Shown: piece after piece, positions 26,122 to 35,090 of the stretch
Layout: the number at the start of each line of letters is the position of its first letter
Position numbering within the stretch: position 1 is the stretch's first letter
Origin: CABZJG01 sp902512685
GTDB lineage: Bacteria > Pseudomonadota > Alphaproteobacteria > Rhodobacterales > Rhodobacteraceae
DNA length: 64,000 bases
Reading direction: 5' to 3'
Assembly (NCBI GenBank): GCA_051201605.1
Contig: CP179201.1
Coordinates: 3,162,001-3,226,000 of the forward strand
Made by a program: the position numbers and the translations under genes
Notes under the pieces: generated by a model
Database searches by the model: none
Told to the model about the DNA's origin: nothing
What the model saw: the letters and a program-made list of their open reading frames with translations, nothing else

Positions 26122-27069
26122 ATGAAAACCATCGCCACTCTTGCTCTGTCCCCCACAGCTGCGCATCTTGCGCAGGCAAGCACAATTTTACAGAACGGCG
26201 GTTTGGTGGCATTTCCAACCGAAACAGTCTACGGGCTTGGCGCCGATGCCAGCAATGACCATGCGGTCGCAAAAATTTATCAAGCCAAAGGCAGGCCGCA
26301 GTTCAATCCATTGATCGTGCATGTTGCAAACGTTCAAACGGCGCGCAGGTTTGTGCAATGGAACGCTCTGGCGGATCAATTGGCACAAGCGTTCTGGCCC
26401 GGGCCCTTAACGCTTGTGCTCCCGCGAAAAAAAGACGCCGTGTTATCGGATTTGCTCAGTGCGGGCTTGCCGACAATCGCTATCCGGGTTCCCAAACATC
26501 CCGTGGCCAAAGCCTTGCTTACGCAATTTGGCGGAGCCGTTGCTGCACCATCAGCAAACCCATCGGGGCAAATTAGTCCGACAAGCCCAGCGCATGTACG
26601 ATCCGGCTTAGACGGCCGCATTGATGCGATTGTGGACGGAGCAGTGTGTACAGTAGGTTTGGAATCTACCATCGTTCAACTTGATGATGGCGCAGTACTA
26701 TTGCGCCCCGGGGGTGTGGCAGTCGAGGATATCGAAAAGGAAATCGGCAGACCTGTTTCTATCCGCCCGAATGTCAAAAAAATCACCGCGCCGGGTCAGT
26801 TGAATTCACACTATGCGCCGCAGGCAAAGGTTCGGCTGGATGCAAAACACTGGCGTCCTGATGAAGCGCGTCTAGGGTTTGGTGCAGTAGATTGCGATCT
26901 AAACTTGTCACTTTCGGCTGATTTAGTTGAAGCGGCGGCAAATCTATTCGCTCATTTGCATCGCCTAGATGCTGAGGGAAAAGCAACAATCGCAGTGTCC
27001 CCCATCCCCCAAACCGGGCTTGGTCTGGCAATCAACGACAGGCTCAATCGCGCGGCAGTGCCACGATAA
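26122..27069 (+). CDS. L-threonylcarbamoyladenylate synthase (Sua5 type)
   Basis: Makes threonylcarbamoyl-AMP for the t6A37 modification of ANN-decoding tRNAs. The 315-residue protein contains the YrdC/TsaC domain (about 1-205) with PTETVYGLGADA, KGRPQFNPLIVHV and PSANPSGQISPTS, and an added Sua5 domain after a PGQLNSHYAP linker motif. The two-domain length separates it from short TsaC. It is divergent from the acyl-CoA dehydrogenase and converges with yqgE. Confidence 0.93.
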   Translation: MKTIATLALSPTAAHLAQASTILQNGGLVAFPTETVYGLGADASNDHAVAKIYQAKGRPQFNPLIVHVANVQTARRFVQWNALADQLAQAFWPGPLTLVLPRKKDAVLSDLLSAGLPTIAIRVPKHPVAKALLTQFGGAVAAPSANPSGQISPTSPAHVRSGLDGRIDAIVDGAVCTVGLESTIVQLDDGAVLLRPGGVAVEDIEKEIGRPVSIRPNVKKITAPGQLNSHYAPQAKVRLDAKHWRPDEARLGFGAVDCDLNLSLSADLVEAAANLFAHLHRLDAEGKATIAVSPIPQTGLGLAINDRLNRAAVPR

Positions 27070-27076
27070 ATGCCCG

Positions 27077-27649
27077 TCACGCTGTTCCGCCGTAGCTTGA
27101 CAGCATCAGAGCATCGATCCCCATTAATCCCAACGCAGATTGCCATTTGCCCCCATGGTCAACACTTAGAACCATGTCCTCGTTGGCGTCAGAGACGAGC
27201 CAGCCGTTATTGGCAATCTCATCTTCGATCTGACCTGCGCCCCAACCAGAGTATCCCATAAATAAACTTGCCTGCTCGGGCGCAGGGCCCGTTGCAACAG
27301 CTTCGATGATGTCTCGTGTGGCCGTCATCGAAAGCGTTTGCCCGATAATTTGGGTTGAAACCTCTGCCTGATAATCTTGCGAGTGCACGACAAATCCGCG
27401 CGACTGATCAACCGGTCCACCAAAAAGCACTGGAATAGAGCGTGCATTGGTGGCTTCTATCGATAACTGGCTGCAAAGCTCTTTGAAGGACGCAGTTTCT
27501 ATTGGACGGTTGATCACCAAGCCCATTGCGCCCTCTGAGCTGTGCGAGCATATATAAATCACAGAGCCATCAAACCGTGGATCCATCATCCCTGGCATCG
27601 CAATCAGTAACTTTCCGGCTAGTTCTAAGCTTTGATCAGGCCCGCTCAT
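27077..27649 (-). CDS. YqgE/AlgH family protein
   Basis: A 190-residue protein of the UPF0301/YqgE family. Family features are LLIAMPGMMDPRF, SVIYICSHSSEGAMGLVINRP, FGGPVDQSRGFVVH and the C-terminal MGYSGWGAGQIEDEIANNGWL. The molecular role is not established. The open frame extends 23 codons upstream, but the ATG at 27649 follows an AAGGAT ribosome site and matches the family start. It is divergent from the DsbD-alpha-like gene. Confidence 0.93.
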   Translation of the reverse strand: MSGPDQSLELAGKLLIAMPGMMDPRFDGSVIYICSHSSEGAMGLVINRPIETASFKELCSQLSIEATNARSIPVLFGGPVDQSRGFVVHSQDYQAEVSTQIIGQTLSMTATRDIIEAVATGPAPEQASLFMGYSGWGAGQIEDEIANNGWLVSDANEDMVLSVDHGGKWQSALGLMGIDALMLSSYGGTA

Positions 27650-27775
27650 GCCAAATCCTTTCGTTATATTCAGAATGACCCGAGACAGCCCTCTATGCAA
27701 CTGCAATGTCTTGCACACGGCCTAATCGCATAAATGTGTCTTGGCAAATGGCAAATATTCGCGCATTCACTGTGC

Positions 27776-28585
27776 ATGAGGCTAATACACGGTATTTTTT
27801 CCTGGCTAAGTTTTTGGGCGCTCTTGAGCGCGCACAGTCTGGCAGCCGAAACTCAAGGTGTGATTGGGCATGATCTACGCAGCGGTTGGTTCAAATCCGC
27901 CGGGCAGTATACAGCGGCTTTGGAAATTCGCCTTGCACTGGGATGGAAAACCTATTGGCGCGCACCAGGAGAGGCAGGCTTTCCACCAAAATTTGATTTT
28001 AGCGGGTCACATAATTTGCAAGATGTACAAATCATCTGGCCTGCTCCCATGCTTTTTGGACCGCAAGATATGTGGTCAATCGGTTATTCTGGTCATGTGG
28101 TTTTGCCATTGATTGTTCACCCCTCAGATCCCCATGGGACAGTCGAGCTTAAACTACAGGCGTCGCTGGGCATTTGTGATGATATCTGCATACCGGCGGC
28201 GCTTTCGTTTTCAGGGCGCTTATTGCCAGACAGCCGTACGCCCGACCCCAAGATTATTGCTGCACTGGCCAATGCTCCCTACTCAAAAATCGAGGCTGAT
28301 CTTAGAGCAGTCAGCTGTACGTTTAGCCCATCGGATGACGCGATGGAAATAGATGTCCAGCTGTCTTTGCCGCCCACTGGAGGACAAGAAATCGTGATGC
28401 TGGAATATTCACGCGAGGGTCACTGGGTATCAATGCAGCTTCCAAAGCGAAGTGGCCAGATGCTTTCGGCAAAGGGTTTTTTACACAGCGACGCAGGCCG
28501 GCCCATTGGTGTCCAGCGTGCAGACGTGAATATCACGGTCATAGGGTCGAACTATGCGGTTGAGGCCGGCACATGCGCCCCTTAG
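27776..28585 (+). CDS. Periplasmic DsbD alpha-domain-like protein
   Basis: A protein of 269 residues with a signal peptide (MRLIHGIFSWLSFWALLSAHSLAAE). The mature part has the N-terminal DsbD-type immunoglobulin-like fold: LGWKTYWRAPGEAGFPP, IWPAPMLF and the redox-active LGICDDIC pair. In DsbD this domain receives electrons from the membrane part and passes them to DsbC or CcmG. Here no membrane (beta) or thioredoxin (gamma) domain follows, so it is a stand-alone domain that must work with a CcdA-like partner elsewhere. An ATG at 27734 would add 14 residues and is less likely because it spoils the signal peptide. Confidence 0.83.
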   Translation: MRLIHGIFSWLSFWALLSAHSLAAETQGVIGHDLRSGWFKSAGQYTAALEIRLALGWKTYWRAPGEAGFPPKFDFSGSHNLQDVQIIWPAPMLFGPQDMWSIGYSGHVVLPLIVHPSDPHGTVELKLQASLGICDDICIPAALSFSGRLLPDSRTPDPKIIAALANAPYSKIEADLRAVSCTFSPSDDAMEIDVQLSLPPTGGQEIVMLEYSREGHWVSMQLPKRSGQMLSAKGFLHSDAGRPIGVQRADVNITVIGSNYAVEAGTCAP

Positions 28586-31500
28586 GCGCGCAGACGGCCA
28601 ACACCCTGCATGATCAAACTGGCAAAAAACCCAACCAAAATAATCCCGCAAGTGCCTACAAAAAACAGCGCAAAAGCGATCGGCATTGAGGCATCGGCCG
28701 CTAAAAATGGCAGCCCGCTGGTAAGGTGCTGCGGCAGGGCTCCAAAATTCATCATCCACCCCATCGTTACGGCAAACCACCCAGCAATCAACAGCGCCAA
28801 ACCCCATGTTGCGATACGCATAGATCTGGCGCGCCCAAACAAAGCATGGCGAAGCGAAACGAAATGGCGGCGTACATCATGCTGTGCCGCGATCAGGGCC
28901 GGGACAACCAACAACACCAAGAGCATGCCAAATCCCAGACCATAGACCAATGTAATCACTGTGGGTTTGAGAAATTGCGCCTGTGAGGAACGCTCATACA
29001 GCAATGGAGCAAGACCAAGCACTGTTGTTAGCGTGGTCAACATAACGGGCCTGAGGCGATCCACCGTGCCTTCTATCACCGAAGGGATAAGCCCGCGCTC
29101 TTTGGCATATTCATCAATCGATGTGATCAGCACGATGGAATCGTTGATAATAATACCTGTCATCCCCAAAAGTCCGACCACAGTAAACAGCGATAGCGGA
29201 ACATCCCAAATGTAATGCCCATATATCGTGCCCACTAATCCAAAGGGAATAACAGCCATCACCACAACCGGCCGCGTCCAACTGGCAAAAACCCATGTCA
29301 GCACCAAATAGATGCCCACCAAACACAAAATCATGCCGGTGCGCGCATCGTTGAGAAACTCATCTTCTTGTTCGGATAGACCTGCAAGCCGCCAATCCAC
29401 TTGGTGTTTACTTGCAATCTCGGGAAGGATTTCGCTTTCCAGTGCAAGCGATACCTCTTCTGCAGCCGCAGGATCATCCTCAGAGATATCTCCGGTAATG
29501 GAAATCAGCCGAATTCCGTTTTCGCGGCGTACAGTTGAAAAGCCGGACCGACGTTTGACGCTGACAATATCGGCCAGTGGCACATAATTTCCAGTAACAG
29601 TCCGCAACTGCATACGTTCTAGAAAATCTGCCGTCAGCTCATCTTTAGGCAATTCCACACGAATTGCGGCGCTGCGCGGACCCATCGGATAACTCGCGGC
29701 TTCCAACCCGTTTAAGCGGTTGCGCAGCACCTGACCCAATCCGTCAATGGTAAATCCCAAGGCTTGACCCTGTGCTGCGAGCTCTAGTATCAGCTCTTCT
29801 TTGTCATAGGACAGATCATCTTCAACTGCTGAGACTTCTGAAAAGCGGGTCAATGCGGCCTTTAAATCTTCTGATGCGGCTTTTAGGGACTCTGCCTTTG
29901 CGCCGTAAAACTGTATATCCAGCGCGTCGCCGCCCGGCCCCGAGCGCCATCCCCTAAACGAGATTGTTTCGACCAAAGGATGCCGTCGCACTTTATCCTG
30001 CAATTCGCCGACAAAGGCAAAGCTAGAATACGATCTAAAATCAGGATCAATCAGTTCAATGGAAATCCCGCCTAACTGATCAGGTGTTTTGGTTTCCGTA
30101 CCCGATAGCCCGCGCCCTGAATTGCCGCCGATTTGGGCAACCACATAATCAAGCGGATTGCGCCCGTAGCGTTCTTCGTACTCGCGCCCCAGCTCTTCGG
30201 TTGCACGCTGCATTTCGCGCATCATTTCCATTGTATCTTCGCGCCCAGCAGAGGAAACCATGGCAAAATTACCGCTGACCGAAGACTGCTCTGGTGCGTT
30301 GAAAAACCGCCATTTCACTTGGCCGGACATGAACATCGCAATTTGGCTCGCCAAAATCGCAACAGTGCCTGCCAGCACAACATAGCGGGCGCGAATGACC
30401 AGAGCCATTAACCGGCGAAACAGGGTTTCGCGCACCCACTCAAAGCCAATATTCACCACGCGGCTAGGCATATCATACCAGTGATTTTTAACCCCATGGC
30501 TGAGCGAATGCGCCATGTGGTTGGGTAAAATTAAAAAGCATTCGATAAATGAGGCCGCCAGTACCACTACAACGGTAAAGGGAATATCTGCGATCAAATC
30601 GCCAAATCGGCCGCCAACCGCAACCAGTCCAAAAAAGGCTATGATCGTGGTTGTGGTTGCCGCAAACACCGGCAGCGCCATACGGCGCGCAGCCGTTTCA
30701 GCCGCTTCAATAGGGCCAAGCCCCTTGCGGGCACGGCTGTCAGCATGTTCACCAACCACAATGGCATCATCGACCACAATCCCTAAGGTGATAATCAAAG
30801 CGAACAATGAAATCATGTTAATCGTAATGCCTGCAGCATACATGATTGCAAGCGCCGCAAGCATCGCTGTGGGAATACCGGCTGCAACCCAGAAGGCCGT
30901 GCGGGCATTTAGAAACAAAAACAGCAAAATAAGCACAAGCCCAAGGCCGCTCAGCCCATTGTCCAAAAGCATATTCAGTCGACCGGAAATATATTCAGCG
31001 CGGGTTCTGATCAATTCGACCTGAGTGCCTTCGGGCAAAGTTTCCGACAAACGGTCGGCAATTTGCTGAACTTTGTCCTGAATTTCGATGGCATCGCCTT
31101 GTTGCGACCGATCCACACGCACCGAAATTGCCGGGTTTTCACTGACAAAATATCCTCTTTGCCGGTCGACCCCTTCAACCCGAACCTGTGCAATATCTCC
31201 AATGCGCAAATGGGATCCATCCGCGTTCGAGCGCAGCACGATGCGCCTAATCTGTTCTGCCGTGCGTTTTTCCACACCGGTGCGAACCCGCGCATTTGCG
31301 CCGCTCACATCGCCTGCTGGATCCGCGCTTACTTCTTGCGCTATGACCGCCGCGATTTGCTGCATGGTAATATCATGCGCAACCAGATTAACCGCTGGCA
31401 CCTCAATGATTGTTTCTGGGGCCGCCACCCCCGTAACCGTCGCGCGCGTCACCCCTTCTGCGAACAGGCGTAAAACCAACTCATCGGCAAACAGAGCCAA

Positions 31501-31974
31501 TTGTGCAGGATCCACCGGGCCGGTGATAATCACATCTGTCACCCGGTCGCGCCAAGCCCCACGGCGCACCATGGGATCTTCTGCATCATCTGGCAGCGTT
31601 GTGACCTGATCTACAGCCGTTTCGATATCGACCGCTGCGCGCGCCATATCCCAGCCGGGTTCAAATTCTAAAAGAATGCTAGCGCGTTCTTCGCGCGATG
31701 TACTTTTTGCGCCCGTGACACCTTCAACTGACAGCAAAGCTGGCTCAAGCAACTGCACAATTGCATCGTCAACATCTTCCGCGCCAGCGCCACGCCACAC
31801 TACGCTTACGGTTACATTGTCGATTATAACATCCGGGAAAAATTGTGCGCGCATCCGCGGCAAGCTGACCAGCCCAGCGATAATCAGCACAATAAGCAAT
31901 AGATTTGCTGCGGTGCCATGGCGGGTGAAATACGATAGAATGCCGCCAGCAGCTTTGGGAAGATCACGCACCAT
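28582..31974 (-). CDS. RND-family efflux permease
   Basis: Inner membrane proton-driven transporter of the AcrB/HAE-like superfamily, 1130 residues. The first helix, the porter domains (PN/PC), ALIITLGIVVDDAIVVGEHA with the proton-relay Asp pair in TM4, and the second-half TM block (GIIINDSIVLITSIDEYA) are all visible. The usual family length is 1020-1060; the excess is a C-terminal extension after residue about 1040 with two more hydrophobic segments (RIATWGLALLIAGWFAVTMG and MPIAFALFFVGTCGIILVGF). It starts two bases after its adaptor gene; its ribosome site GGAGG lies in the adaptor's last codons. Substrate unknown; no outer membrane factor is in the window. Confidence 0.9.
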   Translation of the reverse strand: MVRDLPKAAGGILSYFTRHGTAANLLLIVLIIAGLVSLPRMRAQFFPDVIIDNVTVSVVWRGAGAEDVDDAIVQLLEPALLSVEGVTGAKSTSREERASILLEFEPGWDMARAAVDIETAVDQVTTLPDDAEDPMVRRGAWRDRVTDVIITGPVDPAQLALFADELVLRLFAEGVTRATVTGVAAPETIIEVPAVNLVAHDITMQQIAAVIAQEVSADPAGDVSGANARVRTGVEKRTAEQIRRIVLRSNADGSHLRIGDIAQVRVEGVDRQRGYFVSENPAISVRVDRSQQGDAIEIQDKVQQIADRLSETLPEGTQVELIRTRAEYISGRLNMLLDNGLSGLGLVLILLFLFLNARTAFWVAAGIPTAMLAALAIMYAAGITINMISLFALIITLGIVVDDAIVVGEHADSRARKGLGPIEAAETAARRMALPVFAATTTTIIAFFGLVAVGGRFGDLIADIPFTVVVVLAASFIECFLILPNHMAHSLSHGVKNHWYDMPSRVVNIGFEWVRETLFRRLMALVIRARYVVLAGTVAILASQIAMFMSGQVKWRFFNAPEQSSVSGNFAMVSSAGREDTMEMMREMQRATEELGREYEERYGRNPLDYVVAQIGGNSGRGLSGTETKTPDQLGGISIELIDPDFRSYSSFAFVGELQDKVRRHPLVETISFRGWRSGPGGDALDIQFYGAKAESLKAASEDLKAALTRFSEVSAVEDDLSYDKEELILELAAQGQALGFTIDGLGQVLRNRLNGLEAASYPMGPRSAAIRVELPKDELTADFLERMQLRTVTGNYVPLADIVSVKRRSGFSTVRRENGIRLISITGDISEDDPAAAEEVSLALESEILPEIASKHQVDWRLAGLSEQEDEFLNDARTGMILCLVGIYLVLTWVFASWTRPVVVMAVIPFGLVGTIYGHYIWDVPLSLFTVVGLLGMTGIIINDSIVLITSIDEYAKERGLIPSVIEGTVDRLRPVMLTTLTTVLGLAPLLYERSSQAQFLKPTVITLVYGLGFGMLLVLLVVPALIAAQHDVRRHFVSLRHALFGRARSMRIATWGLALLIAGWFAVTMGWMMNFGALPQHLTSGLPFLAADASMPIAFALFFVGTCGIILVGFFASLIMQGVGRLRA

Positions 31975-31976
31975 TG

Positions 31977-33434
31977 CTAACCTCCCATCCGGCTTTCGAT
32001 GCGCTCAACCACCTTGGCCGGCACTTTATCCTGCTTGAGCTGTTTTAAAATCCGTTCTTTGGCATCTTTGGGAATATACGCATTCCCTTCTATGGCCGCG
32101 ATAAGTTTGGCGCGGCGCTCGGGACTAAGCTCAACGACCTCAGGCTCTTTGGGGGTGCTGGCTTCGCCATTTCTAAGTGGTTTGACCTTGATCCCGCTGC
32201 CCAAAACCGGCGTTTGCTCGGCCACCACCTCGCGGCCGCTTAAACCGCGTCCACGCACCAAAATGTGATCGCCCTGCTGGCGAAAAACCCGCACCTCAGC
32301 GATTTCAAGCCGCTCGTCCTCGGTTAAAACCAAAACAGCGCTATCTGCATTTAGCGCAGATGATGGAAGCTTGATAATGTTTTCCAGCGTAGGCTCGCTC
32401 AGCGCGACAGTCACAAAATCACCCGGCTTTAAGCCGCGCGGGTTTAGCAGTTTGGCAAACAGCAGCCGTCCAGTTTGCCCTGTGCCGACAGATCCGCTGT
32501 CCCGACTTAAAACTGCATCTGTGCTCAGTTCTGTTTCAAACACATTTAGCGATACTTTGGCCTGGCTTTTGATCAGCTTTCCTGATCGGTCGATCAAACG
32601 TGCGTATTGTTCGGTTGAAACCCGAAAGGCGACCTCAAGCGTTTCTGGATCAATCAAGCTGCCAATTTTCTCGTTCGGGCTAACAAGACCGCCTTTGACC
32701 AAGCTTATAGTGCTTAGCGTCCCGCTGAATTCCGATGTTAGAACCGTATCTTTCCACCGCCGACTGGCATCTTGCAAAGCAAACTCTGCTCTTGCCAGGC
32801 GGGTTTGGGCCTGGGCTCTGCGGGCTTTGGCCTGATCCACCGCGCTGCGCCGAGACAACACCGCCTGAGCCGCAGAAGACGCTGCAAGCTCAGCCGTTTC
32901 CACCGCAGCGGCAGTTCCAACACCTCGCTCTTTCAGGTCCAGTTGACGCTCTAGCGCGCGGCTGCGCAGGTCTGCCTGATCCCGCGCGGCTTCCAATTCA
33001 TCGGTGATCAGCAAAAGCGCACGGTCAGCTTCTTCAACTTCAGCCATCGCATCAGTAACATCGGCCTCTGTGCGGCCAAGAGCTGAGCGCGCATCTGCAT
33101 CATTCAACCGCACAAGGACTTCGCCGGCCTGCACCTGTCCCCCTTCGACAAAGCCCTCGGCCAGTTCTATAACCTGCCCCCCCGTAGCCATTCGCAAATC
33201 AAGGGTCCGACGGCTTTGAACTTCGCCAAAAGCTTCAAGCATCGGAGTGATGGATTGCGGCTCTGCGGTGATAACATTAACGGTGAACACCCGTTCGCGC
33301 TGCTGCGACGTTCGGGGCTTTCGCGACATGCGCTCTTTCATGGCAGAGCTGACCATCTGCCCGGCGTAGGCAAAAAGCCCCAAGGTCAGGGACAGAAGCA
33401 AAAGCCCAACAAGGCTCTTTCGAAAAAATCGCAC
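31977..33434 (-). CDS. RND efflux periplasmic adaptor (membrane fusion protein)
   Basis: A 485-residue adaptor linking the RND pump to an outer membrane channel. An N-terminal membrane segment (SLVGLLLLSLTLGLFAYAG) is followed by a lipoyl half-motif (GQVIELAEGFVEGGQVQAGEVLVRL), a long alpha-helical hairpin (about residues 120-230), the second lipoyl half, a beta-barrel (KLIKSQAKVSLNVFE) and a basic, charged C-terminal extension of about 50 residues (from ELSPERRAKL) that is not part of the usual adaptor fold. GTG start at 33434 with AGGA before it. Co-transcribed with the permease. Confidence 0.9.
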   Translation of the reverse strand: MRFFRKSLVGLLLLSLTLGLFAYAGQMVSSAMKERMSRKPRTSQQRERVFTVNVITAEPQSITPMLEAFGEVQSRRTLDLRMATGGQVIELAEGFVEGGQVQAGEVLVRLNDADARSALGRTEADVTDAMAEVEEADRALLLITDELEAARDQADLRSRALERQLDLKERGVGTAAAVETAELAASSAAQAVLSRRSAVDQAKARRAQAQTRLARAEFALQDASRRWKDTVLTSEFSGTLSTISLVKGGLVSPNEKIGSLIDPETLEVAFRVSTEQYARLIDRSGKLIKSQAKVSLNVFETELSTDAVLSRDSGSVGTGQTGRLLFAKLLNPRGLKPGDFVTVALSEPTLENIIKLPSSALNADSAVLVLTEDERLEIAEVRVFRQQGDHILVRGRGLSGREVVAEQTPVLGSGIKVKPLRNGEASTPKEPEVVELSPERRAKLIAAIEGNAYIPKDAKERILKQLKQDKVPAKVVERIESRMGG

Positions 33435-33503
33435 TTTCCTGCCCCTTTCAGCGCCAATATTCCGCCTATGCCCTTACGATGTAGTGTGCATTACCGGTTT
33501 GCC

Positions 33504-33527
33504 AAGCCAGTATTATACGGCTGGCTT
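33504..33527. terminator. Hairpin just downstream of moaB, possible terminator
   Basis: AAGCCAG at 33504-33510 and CTGGCTT at 33521-33527 form a 7-base-pair stem with a 10-base loop, three bases past the moaB stop. On the minus strand no T-run follows, so termination there would be weak; the T-rich side is on the plus strand, where no gene precedes it. Confidence 0.4.
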
Positions 33528-33529
33528 TG

Positions 33530-34072
33530 TTATTTCCGTCGTAACTTTTCTTCAAGACGCGGCATTATTTCCACAAAATTGCAGGGCCGGTGGCGAAAAT
33601 CGAGCTGTTTGAGCAAAATCTCATCCCATGCATCGCGGCAGGCGCCGGGGCTTCCGGGCAAGGCAAAAAGATAGGTTCCGCCCGCCACACCGGCCGTGGC
33701 GCGACTTTGTACTGCCGAGGTGCCAATTTTTTGCATGCTCACTAGGGTGAACACAGTGCCAAAGGCATCGATTTCCTTTTCATAGACATCGCGGTGCGCC
33801 TCTACGGTGACATCGCGGCCGGTAAGGCCGGTGCCTCCGGTGCTGATGACAACATCAATATCTGGGCTCTCGACCCATTGCCGCAGTTGCTGGGAAATTT
33901 GGGAGCGCTCATCGGGCAATAGTGTGCGCTCTGCCAGTTGATGGCCTGCCTTTGTAAGCCGATCAACCAAAGTCTGACCCGAGCTGTCCTCAGCCAAACT
34001 GCGACTATCAGACACCGTTAGAACAGCTATCCTAACCGGAATAAACTCAAGTGTTTCATCAATACTGCTCAT
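33530..34072 (-). CDS. moaB: Molybdopterin adenylyltransferase-like protein MoaB
   Basis: A 180-residue MPT-binding domain protein of the MoaB/Mog family, which adenylates molybdopterin before molybdate insertion by MoeA. Visible motifs are AVLTVSDSRS, DVVISTGGTGLTGRDVT and ALPGSPGACRDAWDEIL. ATG at 34072 overlaps the stop of the uracil-DNA glycosylase (ATGA). It is a second Moco gene locus, about 12 kb from the moeA/mobAB operon. Confidence 0.9.
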   Translation of the reverse strand: MSSIDETLEFIPVRIAVLTVSDSRSLAEDSSGQTLVDRLTKAGHQLAERTLLPDERSQISQQLRQWVESPDIDVVISTGGTGLTGRDVTVEAHRDVYEKEIDAFGTVFTLVSMQKIGTSAVQSRATAGVAGGTYLFALPGSPGACRDAWDEILLKQLDFRHRPCNFVEIMPRLEEKLRRK

Positions 34073-34857
34073 GATGCGGCCAGTTTTGCTTTTAACATTA
34101 AAAGATCGGCCCAGGCCAATTTCTTGGCGCTTGGATTACGCAAAAGATAGGCCGGATGGAACATCGGTATCACATCAATATCGCGGCTGTTTTGCAGCTG
34201 TCCGCGCAGCTTGGAAATACCGCGTTTGCCAAGCAATGCCTGACAGGAAATATTTCCCATCGCCACCACTACGGTTGGCTTGATCAACGCGATATGCCTA
34301 AGCAAAAAAGGCGTGAGCATTGCAATCTCGTCAGGGCTGGGTTCCCGGTTTTGGGGCGGCCTCCACGGCACCACATTGGTGATATATGCCGCATTTGCGG
34401 GCTCTTGGGACTGTCTGTCCAAACCAATCGCAGCCAGCATTTTATCCAAAAGCTGTCCGGCGCGGCCAGCAAAAGGCTTGCCCTGTTGGTCTTCGTCGCG
34501 GCCCGGCGCTTCACCGACAATCATCACCTGTGCGGCAGGGTTTCCATCACTAAACACCAAATTCCGCGCGCCGCGCTTCAGCTCGCAATATTCAAAGCCG
34601 GCCAATGCAGCCTGCAAAGCGTCCAGTGAACCAGCCGTCTCGGCCATCTGTTTGGCTATTTGAGCCGGATCTGGCAGCGCACTGGCTTGCTGCACAGTGG
34701 CTTGCGCTGCGGGCGCTGTCACAGGGGCGGGCTTTGGCGCTGTTGTCTCAAGCGTAAACCGGTCCACCGGCGCATCCAAGATTGCCTCGGTTGCGCCCAA
34801 TTCCACCTGCCATTCCAAAAGCGCACGCGCGCTGTGCCAGTCTAATTGCGATTCCAT
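34069..34857 (-). CDS. Uracil-DNA glycosylase, family 4 type
   Basis: Base excision repair enzyme removing uracil from DNA. The protein (262 residues) contains the active-site GEAPGRDEDQQGKPFAGRAGQLLD, ITNVVPWRPPQNR and the C-terminal MFHPAYLLRNP motif, the pattern of 4Fe-4S family-4 enzymes. The usual cluster cysteines near the N-terminal core are reduced (one in EYCELKRG, one in ISCQALL), so the presence of the cluster is uncertain. The ATG at 34857 (MESQLDWHS) is preferred to the earlier frame start at 34929, which has no family similarity. Coupled to moaB. Confidence 0.87.
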   Translation of the reverse strand: MESQLDWHSARALLEWQVELGATEAILDAPVDRFTLETTAPKPAPVTAPAAQATVQQASALPDPAQIAKQMAETAGSLDALQAALAGFEYCELKRGARNLVFSDGNPAAQVMIVGEAPGRDEDQQGKPFAGRAGQLLDKMLAAIGLDRQSQEPANAAYITNVVPWRPPQNREPSPDEIAMLTPFLLRHIALIKPTVVVAMGNISCQALLGKRGISKLRGQLQNSRDIDVIPMFHPAYLLRNPSAKKLAWADLLMLKAKLAAS

Positions 34858-35064
34858 AGGCGAAAGTCTAACCTGTGCGGCCCAAAAGGAAAAGCAAGCA
34901 ATGGTGCGGATCAAATTGCCCAAAGACATCCACGCGAACTGGCAGATTTATCCTTTCGATTGAGGTTTTTGCGCATTTGCCCCTTATTCACCTGCTTGAT
35001 GACGTCACAAAGTGCTGCGCAAGCTGACATGGGGCTTGTGCCACAGCCGATAGCGCTTTATGAA

Positions 35065-35083
35065 CCGCTCAAATTCAGCGGAG
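35065..35083 (+). promoter_or_regulatory. Hairpin over the pyrB ribosome binding site
   Basis: CCGCT (35065-35069) pairs with AGCGG (35077-35081) around a 7-base loop. The pyrB ribosome site GGAG (35080-35083) is partly inside the 3' arm, seven bases before the ATG at 35091. This could lower pyrB translation unless opened; it is short and might be chance. Confidence 0.35.
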
Positions 35084-35090
35084 CGCATTT

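Noticed and set aside
30515..31024. 169-codon open frame antisense to the RND permease
   Set aside because: No recognisable protein features, and the opposite strand encodes conserved RND helices. Similar shadows at 1284-1802, 3234-3782 and 34156-34629 were dropped for the same reason.
34901..34963. Short frame MVRIKLPKDIHANWQIYPFD before pyrB
   Set aside because: Only 20 codons with no ribosome site or attenuator structure; not supportable as a leader peptide.
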